The notes beneath the pieces are model-generated. The model had not been told where the DNA came from, searched no databases, and saw only the letters and a program-made list of their open reading frames with translations. A stretch of 64,000 nucleotides of DNA from NCBI RefSeq assembly GCF_030253575.1, contig NC_080561.1:37371564-37435563 (forward strand). The letters run 5' to 3'. The position numbers and the translations under genes were made by a program. Shown one piece after another: positions 1-10,961 of the stretch; position 1 is the stretch's first letter; every line of letters starts with the position of its first letter. The DNA comes from Rhododendron vialii. Its lineage: Eukaryota; Streptophyta; Magnoliopsida; Ericales; Ericaceae.

Positions 1-215
1 CCGAGCCGTCCAAAAATTTATACATATACACATACGAAAAGGGGTGCTCCGATCAAGCACCCTACACACCTCGGATGACGTTGATTCCCGCGTGGGGCCC
101 CTCGGTTTTTTTTTTTAGAATTTTTGGACGGCTCGGATCGGCCGTCCGGTGGCCGGAGATGGCTCGCCGGCGGCCGTCGGTCCGGATTCGGTCCCAAAAT
201 TTCTGTACCTGTAGT
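1..215. mobile_element. MITE-like foldback, cut by the window edge
   Basis: Bases 1-18 are the exact reverse complement of 118-135 (arm ccgagccgtccaaaaatt). GC-rich DNA continues to about 215, with gccgtcc motifs resembling the elements at 10730 and 60819. The left end lies outside the window, so the termini and target duplication cannot be seen. The ORF read through it on the minus strand is not considered real. Confidence 0.55.
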
Positions 216-250
216 GTTACTCAAAACCTAAACCTCCTCTAGTTTCAAAA

Positions 251-472
251 CCCTAAATCTAGATTAATTTGGGCTAAATTGATTATTTTTTAAATAGTGA
301 CTGTTTTTGTGAGTTTTCTTTTTCTTGTTGTAGATTGGGGAACTGTCTCAAACTTTGACCAAAGCAAAGTAACTCAAAAATTATTATAAGCTAGAAGTTA
401 ACCCGTGGCCCTAAATCTAAATTAATTTGGGATAGAATTAATTATTTTGTAAATTGTGACTGTTTTTTGGGA
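251..472. repeat. Diverged direct repeat, about 62-bp unit, period 158
   Basis: A unit beginning ccctaaatct at 251 recurs at about 409. Both copies continue through attaatttggg and end at a gtgactgttttt motif. The copies are separated by about 100 bp of unrelated AT-rich sequence. No coding potential is seen. Confidence 0.6.
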
Positions 473-611
473 ACACTATTGACTGTTTGTGTGTCTTTTT
501 TTCCCATAAGTTCTTGTATAGTTGTTGAGTTCTAACTTACCTCTGATATAAGACTGGATTTTTTTTTTTTGTAAATATGTTAGGCTTTTAAATTAAAAAT
601 TAGGAAAAACT

Positions 612-1091
612 TAGGCTGCGTTCTTATAAACTTAACTTAAATGTGAAAATTGTCCTTATTTGATTTTTTTTTTTGCATTTGTTAATTTTGTGCCAAATTT
701 TTGTGAGTTATTGATTCGTCTCGACGAGAGGAATCGGAAAAGTAATTTTTTTTTTTTACTTTCACCCAAGTATTTTGAGAAATAACCACTTTTAGGCCAA
801 AAAGTGACTTTTTTGTTGTTAAAAAGTGGTTATTTCTCAAAATATTTGGGTAAGAGTAAATTTTTTTTACTTTTCCAATTCCTTTCGTCGAGAAAAATCA
901 ATAACCCACAAAAGTTTGGCGCAAAACTAACAAATAAAGAAAATTCAAATAAAGACAAAACTTCCAGATTTAAGTTAGGTTTAAGTTTTTTTTTTTTTTT
1001 TTTTGCCACGGCGATATACATCAGCGGGGGTTAGTGGGGGTGTTAGAGTTAGCACGGGGAGACCAGAAGCTATCATAAGAACGCAGCCTTC
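612..1091. mobile_element. Foldback MITE with about 150-bp inverted arms
   Basis: The ends are inverted copies of ggctgcgttcttat (about 614 and 1089). Inside, 650-795 is largely the reverse complement of 810-960, with a short loop near 795-810, so the element can form one long hairpin. Flanking bases are tta on the left and ttc on the right, so a 3-bp PIF/Harbinger-type duplication is possible but imperfect. The core motif ttcgtctcgacgag recurs elsewhere in the window (see 19555, 32860, 48190, 55460). Confidence 0.7.
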
Positions 1092-1394
1092 GATTCTATT
1101 GAAATTTGTTGACAATTTCTTATTTTTATTTCTATAGATATGAAGAGATATTATTACGAAAGAATCCCGTTCTATTGTTTTTGGTATCTTCCGGTTCATT
1201 GTGTACAAGTGTAAAATTATATGTGTTGTAGATGCTTGACAACCTGACCCCAGTGCCATAAAATCTTGGGTCCGCCACTGGGAGTGATATATGCGCGTGT
1301 AGAAGATGATGGGTGTACTATGTGTGGGCCCATTTTAAAATATATTTTTGATCCGGCTATGATGTCTCAGTCCAGTTTTGGGACATCATGCCCC

Positions 1395-1590
1395 ATTTTC
1401 TTTAACTGTTGGAGTGGCAAGTATAGCCATATGTTGTGGTAAGTATGGCCATACATTATGGTAAATGTGAGTATAGGTTGTGGCCATACAGTGTGGTAAA
1501 TATGGCCATACATTGTGGTGACCGGTGAGTGTGATCACACCTTATGGTAAGTATAGCCATATATCGTGGTAAATGTGGCATGGGTAAAAC
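1395..1590. repeat. Minisatellite of about 22-30 bp units
   Basis: Five or six imperfect copies of a unit resembling gtatggccatacattgtgg follow each other. The unit contains the palindrome tatggccata. No ORF and no transposon end is apparent. Confidence 0.7.
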
Positions 1591-1890
1591 TTTCTTGTTT
1601 TTGTGAGTGGTTTTGATCTAATGACTGACATTTTTCTATTTTTCAACATAACAGTTCAGATTTATGGGAGCAGCCATGCCCCAATACCACTATGGGGCAT
1701 CACAGAAAAATTCAAATGAGGGTCGTTTCGTAGCTTTCGGCCCTGTTGTGGATTGTGGAAAACCAGCTAGTTTAGGACTCTTTTAGGAAGAGTCATGAAA
1801 ATCATGCTTAAAGCAACCTCAAGTCAAGCAAGCCCTAGTTTGGCTATCAGTCTTCTTATCCATCTCATAAGGGAAAAAAATTATCTATTT

Positions 1891-2681
1891 TGTAGTGGGC
1901 CGAAATATACGGCTCGGACCACCTCGAGGACTAGGCTGCAGACACACCTTCACGAGTCGGCCTGGGGCTAGGCCAGGATGCTCTGCGCCGACGTTCGGGA
2001 CGGAGTGCCTCCCTTCATCTGCCGCTTTTGCTAGGTTAAAAGTCAGACTCGTAGGCTCGGTGAAAGCCGAGCTCGCACAACGGATTTTTCACCTTAATTA
2101 CTCAATCCGACCCTCGTAAGTTCCCGCCGGGAGCTGAACTTTTAGGTTCGGCCATGGTCAAAGCTCGGACAAAAGGTCTCCTTTGTATCAGCCTTTCTCC
2201 AAGGGACGAGCTATTAGGCTCGGCCACGCTCGGTGGAACATTTCTCCCACGCATAGGAAACTGGCTTACCCCTTGGTGACGGATTTGACGTCACCTTCAG
2301 CGGTTACTCCAAAGGATAATGATGAGCACACATGGAAGTGCCAACTCACTCCAGGAAACAGTTATCAGCCTTATCCCTCATAGTGATGCCAGCTCAAGCT
2401 TGCAAGGCACATTTGCGTACTTGGAAAGCAAGTAAGGAGAACTCTATAAATACCCCTTAATGGCAACCCTAAAGCGGTACACGCTTCTTCCCCACTCAAA
2501 CCCTAGTACTTTCCTTCTATCTCTGCACATTTCTCATCCTCAAGCCGGAGGGCCATTCCGGAGCTCCTCCGGTGTGGTCTTTTAGCAGTGTTCCTTTGTG
2601 TAGGCTAGGTGAAGGCTAGGGATCACTCTCTTCCTAACCAAAGATCCAGAGGAAACGAACCAGATATTTCGGAGCCACACA
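1891..2681 (+). mobile_element. Solo LTR of an LTR retrotransposon
   Basis: The 791-bp segment begins tgtagtggg and ends ccacaca, the TG...CA termini of LTRs. It is flanked by an exact 5-bp duplication, tattt, at 1886-1890 and 2682-2686, as expected for integrase-mediated insertion. A TATA box (tataaata, 2444-2451) about two thirds of the way in sets the plus orientation. No internal domain or second LTR is present, so this is a solo LTR left by LTR-LTR recombination. The superfamily is inferred only; the GC-rich sequence and length would suit Gypsy. Short ORFs inside it are not genes. Confidence 0.8.
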
Positions 2682-2773
2682 TATTTCTCTCTTATCTTTT
2701 TATCTATCTATCCAATTTAAATTATCAATGAATTCTAGAGTCCCACATTTAGTATTAGTAAAAGTAATTCCTT

Positions 2774-2990
2774 TTTTTTTTGCACACACAAAAAAAAAAG
2801 ATTTTATGAATCAATGGAAGAAAGTTACAAAGACTAAAAGGAAGCGAGAAAAAATAGCATCACAACCAACAAACCAAGATCCCAACGAGGTTGGCACCTA
2901 AGCTGAGGACAATAATACAACACTCGCTACCAAAAGAGGGAAAAAGAGCTGGCAAGAGACCAACCCAAACGAAAACAAAAAACTTTGACT
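2774..2990 (-). mobile_element. Short 5'-truncated LINE or retroposon insertion
   Basis: An 11-bp direct repeat, agtaattcctt, flanks the segment (2763-2773 and 2991-3001). The left end is a T-run, i.e. a poly(A) tail when read on the minus strand. Before the tail, the minus strand has the T-rich 3'-end style of plant L1 elements. Tail plus long target duplication indicate a target-primed insertion of about 217 bp. Confidence 0.7.
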
Positions 2991-3001
2991 AGTAATTCCT
3001 T

Positions 3002-4530
3002 CCCTTAGGAAACGGCTTCCCAGCAGTTTGGGAGCTAACTGCAGGGTGTGCAGTTCTGCATTTTCAGTGCCCTTTCCAGGCCTCGTTTGATGATTGGTAT
3101 CGTTTATATTTTAGTGCTCGGTGAGTACTGCGATTATGCAAAAAATCATGTAATTCGGATTCCGATCAGTATCCAAATCGAAATACCACGATAATTTCCA
3201 CTGAATTCTTCACGAGGCCAAGAGACTCCTCGCTACCAACCGCCGACGGCCATTTCTTCTCGGGCGGGTGGAGTAATAGGATTTGAATTTCGGCTGTAAT
3301 TTGATCTACTTGAGCGGCTTCCGAATGACAACAGGAGATGGAGGATCGAAGAAGGTGAAGATGAGGTGCGGCGTTCTCTACGATGGGAAGGAAGCCGTGG
3401 TGGTCGGAGCTGTTGTAGGGGATTTCGCTGAGGCGAATGGTGGAGGAGAGGGAGAGAGAGAGAGCGCTTTGGTTCAGTAACTGGTAGAAATATGCGAGCT
3501 CAAGGGGATGGGTTCATTGCCCTGTATTTATGTATGGTCTGCCTTCGACAGAATGTGCTTAGGAGCCTCCCAGTGGATGTGCTTCGTGCCTAGGTTTTAG
3601 TAGTTTTGGTTCTTTCCCGTATTTTCTGATGAAATCGTTGTAGTCTTTGGGCTTTTACCTTCGAGTATTGTGAAATGAATTGACTGACAAAAAAAGGGGG
3701 GTTTTCAGATTGGGGTCGGGGCATAAAAGACATTAAGCAACATAACCAAACCTATCTAGGTTCGGTAATAATATTCAGGGTTGGGATAAAACCAAACCTA
3801 TAAACTAGGATCGGCCTCTAATTTTCTAATTAAAAATAATAATAAAAAATCACGCAATCACAATTATGATTTTTTTTAACAATGCAATCACAATCATATC
3901 AATTCAAAAGGCTCGTCAGCACTTACAATCGAATCCATCAAAAGTTACAAAGATAAGAAAATCATGTGCATCCCAGCCAACAAATATACAAATATACAAG
4001 GTGCCTAATGGCAGATCAGTTCATATCATGCAAAAAGCATATCATGAGGTGCCCAAATACAAAAATGTGTCCACACAAATAGCTTATACACCAAGGGACA
4101 ATATGATTTATGACAATCCCACTGGAACCCACGTCTAACTTCGTGTCAATCATTAGAGCCAGCCAACGACAAAGAAAATTATGAAATATAGGGGCCCTTT
4201 TTTTTTTGGGTGGTGGCCTTTTCTAATTCTTGTCTACCCAACTGGAGTTCCCACACGGTTATGCTTTTGAATATGTATACTTAGCGTTACGTATCCGAAA
4301 ATTATGAAATATTTTCGCAGGTGGACGGCCAGCAACAATGGAAAGTAAACATCCAGATGTATGAAAATAATTTAGCATGGTGTCAGCATCAAATTGTAAT
4401 GGACCTTTACGGTGGTCCTAGACTTTTTGCTTGAGACTAGCTAATAGAGTATTTGGTAGGCGGCTAGGCGCACATACCGGCCTATTTACCCGCAGCTTAA
4501 TAGTTCCTGTGCAGCCGGACTACATATATA
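3002..4530. other. Intergenic, no supported gene
   Basis: A 65-codon ORF at 3283-3480 (plus) starts in moderately GC-rich sequence and ends in a GA run; I recognise no family. At 3490-3700 the sequence resembles a retroposon 3' end finishing in an A-run (about 3692). The rest is AT-rich with no recognisable signal. Confidence 0.4.
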
Positions 4531-4538
4531 CTTATGGC

Positions 4539-4755
4539 TAGACCTGGGTAATAGGTTGGGTTGGGGTCATGTTCGTGTCGTGTTAGTCGGGTTCGTGTCA
4601 CAAACCACCCAATCCGAACTCGACCCATTTAGAATTCGTGTTTCGCGAGTCGTGTCATTTTCGTGTTTCGTGTCAAAAATGCTCAACACTAACCCGTTAA
4701 CTTCGTGTTTGGTTCGTGTCCGTTGCCTAACTCTATATAGAATTACAGATATATC

Positions 4756-4811
<56 letters not shown>

Positions 4812-4947
4812 CGTGTTAATGGGTGACACAGATTAGTAACCGAATTGGTCGTGTCAAATTTGTGTCTCGCGTGTTCAACCCTAACCCGCTAACTTCGTGT
4901 CCGGTTCGTGTCGTGTTATCGTATTTCGTGTCTATTGCCCAGCTCTA
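4539..4947. mobile_element. hAT-type MITE with 8-bp target-site duplication
   Basis: The 409-bp element begins tagacctgggtaatag and ends with the inverse of tagagctgggcaatag. It is flanked by an exact 8-bp duplication, cttatggc (4531-4538 and 4948-4955). Terminal repeats plus an 8-bp duplication are diagnostic of hAT transposition. The interior is made of cgtgtcgtgtt-like words and a (TA)n tract. There is no transposase. Confidence 0.88.
4759..4808. repeat. (TA)n microsatellite inside the hAT MITE
   Basis: An uninterrupted TA dinucleotide tract of about 48 bases lies within the 4539-4947 element. Confidence 0.95.
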
Positions 4948-4955
4948 CTTATGGC

Positions 4956-5954
4956 CACCCCAACTCTACCAATAATTAGTCATCGTTCACCAATTACCCT
5001 TCCCCACCCCCAAACTCTCGGGTGTTAAAAGGAACCTCGAAGTGCAAAAAAAAAAAATTTGTTAATTAACTTCTCCCATCATCGAACATCCAAATTTATC
5101 AACTCGTACAAATCACCAACCAAACAAAGCATAAATCTCTCCTCCTTAAATAAGCCTCTCTTCGATCAAATCCCTTTATTATCGACCCGTTTATTTAATC
5201 CCCAATCTAGTCCGGGTACGTAACAAACGGGCTCTCGAGACTAGGACACTTAGGGCCAGCCCCAATGTTTGGGTTGCTCAAGCCCAACTTCAAACTTGGT
5301 TGCCCACATAATATTAAATCATAAAAAAAACAAAAAGAATTGTATAAGTAAAAAAAATAAATCAACCTTACATTGTGATTTTAGCTTGAATTACATCAAC
5401 AATAAAAAATGTAACTCTGGTTATATTGTTTTATGATTACCACAATCTAATTTAAAGAAAACAACTTCTTCTTCTTGAAGTAAAATCTTCAATTAAGTTA
5501 TTGTACTTTAGCTTAATACATGACGTACTCATTTTCAATTGAGATCATAACCAATCCATTGAATCTCTCATGCGACATAGTAGTCAAAAGGTAAATTTTT
5601 ATGTGACTTTTAACTAAGGAAAGCTGCTCTTCGCCGAAGCAACTGTTTTTACAAATCATTTTTAGCAAAAAAACCCTACTATATAAGGTTAAAATTAAGC
5701 GAGTAATATTTATCAATATAGACATTTTAACGTCTATATCAATCATTGTAAGCAAAAGAAATATAAAAGTAAAATAGTTTGATCAGAACAAAAGAAGATA
5801 TATTACAACAAAATTTATTTACCAAGTAATTAAACCCTTTAACTTTTAATAGTAGAGGTCACATGAAAAAATAAAAGAAAAAAGTAATAGTAGGATTATA
5901 TGAGGTGTAAGCAAATAAAAAAAAGAAAAAATAAGATATGTTCTATAGCTCCTT
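4956..5954. other. AT-rich intergenic stretch
   Basis: Very AT-rich sequence with no recognisable coding, RNA or repeat signal. It ends in A- and G-runs (G-run about 5972-5984). Confidence 0.5.
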
Positions 5955-6200
5955 GACCAAAAAAAGAAGGAGGGGGGGGGGGGGAATAAAGGGAGACTCT
6001 GCCCACGTTGAGACTCGAACCTTCATGAATTTTATGGAAAGATGCATCCTTTCCACTGGGACAAAGAAACTTCATGCAGTTATACCGCCAAATTAGGGGT
6101 CTTTGTTGCCCCGTGGTGGGGTTTGTCCAAAGCCTGAGGGCTCGTGGGGCTTACCTCCGGGCAGGCTCTGCTCACACATCGGACTAATTCCTACGGCCTC
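5955..6200 (-). mobile_element. tRNA-derived SINE-like sequence
   Basis: On the minus strand a Pol III box-B-like motif, ggttcgagtctc, lies near 6010-6022. An A-box-like cccagtgg lies about 35 bases before it (near 6055), the spacing of tRNA-derived SINEs. The homopolymer-rich sequence at 5940-5990 would be the tail. The motif gccgtaggaattagtc on the minus strand (about 6180-6200), common in plant SINEs, suggests a second overlapping copy. Target duplications were not found. Confidence 0.45.
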
Positions 6201-6232
6201 TCCCAAAGTTTTTTCACACGCTAATTCTCCTC

Positions 6233-6306
6233 TTTATGGTGTTCACTCTTCAAAGGTTTAGATTATCCATTTATGGTGTTCACTCTTCAAAGGTTTAGAT
6301 TATCCA
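6233..6306. repeat. Perfect 37-bp tandem duplication
   Basis: The 37-bp unit starting tttatggtgttcactc occurs twice back to back (6233-6269 and 6270-6306) with no visible mismatch, so the duplication is recent. Confidence 0.9.
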
Positions 6307-8308
6307 CTAGTCCTATGCAAGTGCTTAGTTGCTTTCTTTTCATTATCCACATCCAGGGGCCAATAATCAGAGTAGATGGCAGGAACAATACCAATGCACA
6401 TACATCTGGAATCAATTCCAGTTCGTGATGCTACCCAAATGGTACACTTGAAAATTGCATGGCTGTAAATGACCATGCACTGAGTCAATGGGGTGGAAAA
6501 GAAGATCTCTAGGTTCCAACACTTTACTGTTTTTTTCGGGTTCCTTCAGGGACATCCGTTAACATTGGAACGCTGCACTTTTTGGGTCGGCACTAAACAG
6601 GAAAAGGTGCTCGATAAACCTGAATATATTCATATCGTGTTACAGGTAAGGTGCCGATTGCTTTTCACTTTTTAATTAATTCAGATCCTGGAAAAGGATC
6701 AGGTGCCCAATTGCATAATGAGTTCGCATCAGAAATTCCTTGACAGGTGCTAAGAATAGCTTTCCTAGCATCTATAATGACATGGAAGATTTCCAATAAG
6801 CGGCAGGCAGGCCGCCCTCCATTCTATTGTGGCCGCGGAACCAAACTTAGAAGCCGGGTACATTGCGAATTCCACGAATCGAAAATAGTGTGGATTATCA
6901 AACGCCTACATTTAGGAAGTCAGTCAAGCCTCCAGAACGCGACGAAACTGGCCATTCGTTTAAGTCTCTCTATAACTACCAAAGGCACCCAGCATTGGAA
7001 GTGAATCCTGGGCATATAAGTACGAGCAATGGTTACTAATGACATCTCCTTGGACAGCCCAGTTAGTTGAGTTCTTGCTACCTATGGTATCAACACCAAC
7101 CTGTGCTGATGACCCCGGGGATCAAAGGCCATGCTTGAAAATCACTCCTCTAGGTGCAGGTGACTCTAGTGCTCAACCACTCGCGAGGAAAGAGAGTTCA
7201 AAGGGCGTGGCCGATCTGGAGGTTGCAGCACTGGGAAAACAAAATGGGCCAAACATGGTTCCTAACATAATCGGACTCCCAATCACAAGTAGGCCGAGCA
7301 ATTTACTTAAGTTGTACCCTGGGAAAAGAAGCATCGTATATCAATTTTTTCTTAAGCTATGAAAAGAAATTTTGTAAGGATTTCTCGAGGATTCCTTGCC
7401 TAACCAGGTCCCCTTTTTAGAGGACTTCTTGAGTTCCACGCGTGAAACTCTAGATTCTTATTCAAAGAACTTAATGAGTACTTAACTTGACGTATTCCCA
7501 ATGTGTAATTTAGAGAAATAACAAGTTCGCCTATCAGGGTTGTGCCGTAGCTATGGTTCTTAGGTTAGACGTGCTGGAATTAAAAGAACGGGCTTGATGG
7601 AAGTAGTAGATTCAGAGCTTTGCATAGCTGCACCCTCAAATCATCATTTTCTATCATTTGATTTGAGCAAGCAATTTCTAATACCTGTACAAACTCAGGA
7701 AACAAACGCGCAACGCGACTGCACAACACTAGTTTGTGTAGAAGAATGAAAGAGGAAGGCATGACTCTGAAAACTCTCGCTTTTGACACACATACGCCGT
7801 GCAAGGCGTGAATGCGTTTGCAAGAGTTGGTTGGTTGAGTGCGGGCGTACCAAGACTTGTAGTGCCTAACTTGGATTGTGATTGCCGTGAATCTTGACTT
7901 CTAACTCGTAGAGCGATTGGGTGTGATCCAAAGGGTAAAGATCACAAGTTGATTCTTGATTTGCCACACGGTTGGTTCGTGATTTGCGTGTGATCCAAAT
8001 TACTTGAAGAAGTAAGTTGAATGGATATGTCTACTTTGCTGAAAGTAGAAAAGTTTTTGAAGTGCTAGGCTTATATATGATTATAACTCAAAAAAATTTC
8101 CCATACTATGCAATTCATTCTATAATAAATATTCTTAAGACAATAAAATTCACATAATTGGCTTTTCCTCTTCCCAACAAACCCATTTCTTCTCTTCCTT
8201 TTTTTAATCGGAAAATTACTTGTACAGGGCCTTTTTGTTCTGTGGCCTTCTTTTGTATATGGGTGGCATGCCCTTTATGCCTTCTTTCTAATATAATTAT
8301 TTACTTAT

Positions 8309-8310
<2 letters not shown>
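6307..8310. other. Intergenic; possible gene relic on the minus strand
   Basis: No gene could be supported. A 74-codon minus-strand ORF (7580-7804) has a protein-like central part (LFPEFVQVLEIACSNQM), which could be an exon of a decayed gene, but I recognise no family and see no joining exon. The plus ORFs at 6493, 6747 and 7039 have no recognisable motif. Confidence 0.35.

Positions 8311-8353
<43 letters not shown>
8310..8353. repeat. (TA)n microsatellite
   Basis: A TA tract of about 44 bases directly abuts the left end of the duplicated block starting at 8351. Confidence 0.95.
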
Positions 8354-8357
<4 letters not shown>

Positions 8358-8597
8358 GTGTACATTACTTTATAGACAGACACGCCAGACCGTGTTCATG
8401 ATTCTGTAGGGATTTTAGTCACGACAGCGTCATTTCGAACTTGATTTCCCTTTCATACTACAGGGCATATTAAGCAAGATGGCAACAAAACCAAAAAGAT
8501 CAGGATTCCTACCATGTCTCCTATCCTTCCTTGCCAGCATAAGACTTGCTCTGTGAGTGTGTCCGAGGGAGGAACAGAAGTCGGGGAGAAAGTCTTA
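8351..8597 (-). pseudogene. Duplicated dead copy of the last exon and 3'UTR of the SAWADEE gene
   Basis: This block is nearly identical to 12199-12447, which holds the 3'UTR and the end of the last coding exon of the SAWADEE-domain gene. On the minus strand the frame still reads LSPRLLFLPRTHSQSKS, but the stop codon TAG has become TAT and several arginines are changed. The homology stops within the exon, and no upstream exons follow. It is a fragment from segmental duplication, not a working gene. Confidence 0.8.
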
Positions 8598-8840
8598 AAT
8601 CAATGAGGCCAAATTTTCTGGAAAAATAATGGAGGCCCTAGGCGGCAGCCTTGTTGGGCCGGCCCCGAAGAGAACTTTTAACTACAAAAAAAAACTATAG
8701 AATTTTATCTACCTATCTATTGCCTTACAACTCATGCAAGATCAATACTATTACTCCTTTAAAATGAAGAAAACACACTCTTAGGACAGAGTAACAAGAA
8801 GTTGGAGCATAATCGCAATATAGAGTGAAGAATAAAAAAT

Positions 8841-10469
8841 TCATAAAAATTCATGATCATATAACTCACATTCTGGACTTCCGAATTCAGCATCAAATTT
8901 CATATCGTTTACGATAATGGATAACATCATATAGATATGTTCAGACTTAGGATGAGTTCTATCATGAGCAATGAACCTGTGGAGTATTCCACATACCTCT
9001 ACAAAGCTAAAACCTGGAGACTTCTTCAATCCTCTTCTTTCCATGGCTTCTCTCATTGTTCTTGCTTCATCCCAGCGCTTGATACCGGAATAAACATTCG
9101 ACAGACCAATATATCTACCATCATGTTCCGGCTCCAACTCAACGAGCTTCCTTCCCACTATTTCTGCAAGGTCTAATTTTCTATGGTTCATACAACCGTT
9201 AAACAACGCACCGAACATGGAAGCCGTCGGTTTGATTGGCATTTGATGTAAGAATTGGTATGCTTCCGTTAATTGGCCCGCACGAGCCAGAACATCTACC
9301 ATACAAGCATAGTGCTCATTCTTTGGTGTCATTCGTTCTTTATTTAGGGACTCAAAGAAAAACCAAGCTTCCTTCACTAGCCCTCCATGAGCACAAGCAC
9401 TCAACAAGCACAAGTATGTGATTTCATCTGCTATGATTCCCGCGATCTTCATTTCTGAATACAAAGCAAGCGATTCCATCACAAACCCATGAGTGGCAAG
9501 CCCTCCAATCATTGCATTCCAAACTAAAACGTCGGTCTGATTCAGTGGTACCCCACGAAACACTACTAAAGCCTCCTCTATCGCACCAGATTTGGCATAC
9601 ATGTCCACGAGCGAGGTTCGCAATTCAAGAGTTAACGGCAAAGCATTCTCAATCATATACCGATGCGTCTTCCTCCCGATCTCAAGAGCACCCAAGTGGG
9701 CGCAAGCACACAAAACACTCACCAAAGTCACCTCGTTCGCCTCTGGCCCCACAACCTTCATTCTCTGGAAAATCGCCAAAGCCTCTCCGTACTGCCCGCC
9801 CTTAACATACCCATCAATCAAAGAGCTCCACGACACAACATCCCTCTCTGGCATTAACTCAAACACTTCCCGCGCCAGACCCAAGTTCCCACACTTGGCA
9901 TACCCGTCCAACATGGCGTTCCAAGAAACCGAATTCTTCTCAGGCATTTCATCGAACAGCTTGCGCGCGCGCACTACATTCCCACAGGAACTGTACATAT
10001 GGATCAAAGAATTCGCTACAAATCTATCCGATTGAAACCCAGCTTTTAGAACGATCCCATGTACAGAACCCGCAAGTTGAGGGTCTCCCATTCGGGCAGA
10101 CGCCTTGGCGAGAAAAGGGTAAGTTAAGTGGTCTGGTGTGACACCAACTAGCATCATATCGACGAAGATGGCTATCGATTTACTTGGATTCTTGCTTTTG
10201 GAGTAACCCCTTATGAGGGCATTGTAGTTGAAGAGTGTTGGGTGTTGGAGTTGGCGAAAAACCCGATGGGAGTAGTCAACGTCGGGGAAAACAGAGGTCG
10301 CGGCGAGAGACAGGATTCGAGAGGGAAATGGGTGGTATTGGGCAAGACCAAAGGCAATGGCCAAGGAATGGATTCGCTTAAGCTCGGAGATGGACTTGCA
10401 TTTATCGAGGAAAGAGATGAGAGTCTGAATCAGATTGGCATTGCTACTTAACAGGGAAGCATTCAACAT
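8841..10469 (-). CDS. E-class pentatricopeptide-repeat protein, At5g08305-like
   Basis: Intronless ORF of 542 residues, the usual architecture for plant PPR genes. PLS-type repeats run from about residue 55 to 455, with typical units such as FNYNALIRGYSKSKNPSKSI, VSWNAMLDGYAKCGNLGLAR and HYACMVDVLARAGQLTEAYQ. An E motif and a short E+-like tail follow (RHFI-type segment LHRFIAHDRTHPKSEHIY). There is no DYW domain. The closest match I recall is Arabidopsis At5g08305 (534 aa), with similarity along the whole length, so the protein looks complete. Family knowledge: such proteins enter mitochondria or plastids and bind specific RNA; E-type members usually specify C-to-U editing sites and recruit a deaminase in trans. 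The N-terminus is hydrophobic and serine-rich but was not scored as a transit peptide. The target transcript is unknown. Plus-strand ORFs inside are antisense shadows. Confidence 0.93.
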   Translation of the reverse strand: MLNASLLSSNANLIQTLISFLDKCKSISELKRIHSLAIAFGLAQYHPFPSRILSLAATSVFPDVDYSHRVFRQLQHPTLFNYNALIRGYSKSKNPSKSIAIFVDMMLVGVTPDHLTYPFLAKASARMGDPQLAGSVHGIVLKAGFQSDRFVANSLIHMYSSCGNVVRARKLFDEMPEKNSVSWNAMLDGYAKCGNLGLAREVFELMPERDVVSWSSLIDGYVKGGQYGEALAIFQRMKVVGPEANEVTLVSVLCACAHLGALEIGRKTHRYMIENALPLTLELRTSLVDMYAKSGAIEEALVVFRGVPLNQTDVLVWNAMIGGLATHGFVMESLALYSEMKIAGIIADEITYLCLLSACAHGGLVKEAWFFFESLNKERMTPKNEHYACMVDVLARAGQLTEAYQFLHQMPIKPTASMFGALFNGCMNHRKLDLAEIVGRKLVELEPEHDGRYIGLSNVYSGIKRWDEARTMREAMERRGLKKSPGFSFVEVCGILHRFIAHDRTHPKSEHIYMMLSIIVNDMKFDAEFGSPECELYDHEFL

Positions 10470-10720
10470 TTACAATTTGAGTATGCCCACAAGTTTCAGT
10501 GGGCAAAGACCATATAGTTCGAAGTTTCCCTCCTTTTCATTCTCCTTCCTCTATATCTATGTTTCATTTTCTCTTGGGGTAAATTTCACTAATACCCCTT
10601 GAGGTTTTGGAGGAGGGTAAGAGGGTAATTCTGCATACCAACTCACATGGGCAATTGCTGATTAGGAAAAGGCATAATGGACCATTTAAACATACACAAT
10701 ACCCCTTAGGTTGAGGTTTT
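10470..10720. other. PPR gene 5' flank
   Basis: About 250 bases upstream of the PPR start codon, with C/T-rich patches read on the minus strand but no clear TATA box. Confidence 0.4.
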
Positions 10721-10729
10721 CTTAACTAT

Positions 10730-10961
10730 GAAGAATTTTTCAATGCTGGGTGGGTATCATGAAGTGCCCTCTCAGCACATCCGGGCCGTCCATTGTGGTA
10801 TAGGAAGGCTCGGATTTGGAGAAAGAAAAAGAAGAGAGAAAGTGGTGGGGTGAGAGAAGAGGGGGGTTTTAATCTGGGGAGTTCAAAAGTGCATTGGACG
10901 GTCCGGAAGTGCTGAGCAGGCACCACGTAGGATATACTCACCTAGCACTGAAAAATTTCTC
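10730..10961. mobile_element. Mutator-type MITE with exact 9-bp target duplication
   Basis: The 232-bp element is flanked by the 9-bp repeat cttaactat (10721-10729 and 10962-10970). The ends are long imperfect inverted repeats of about 60 bp: gaagaatttttcaatgct on the left matches gagaaatttttcagtgct read inward from the right, continuing through ctcagcac and ccgtccat motifs. A 9-bp duplication and long terminal repeats mark Mutator-like elements. There is no transposase. It sits about 260 bp upstream of the PPR start codon. Confidence 0.88.

Noticed and set aside
9512..10451. Plus-strand ORFs, the longest 147 codons
   Set aside because: Antisense shadows of the intronless PPR gene.
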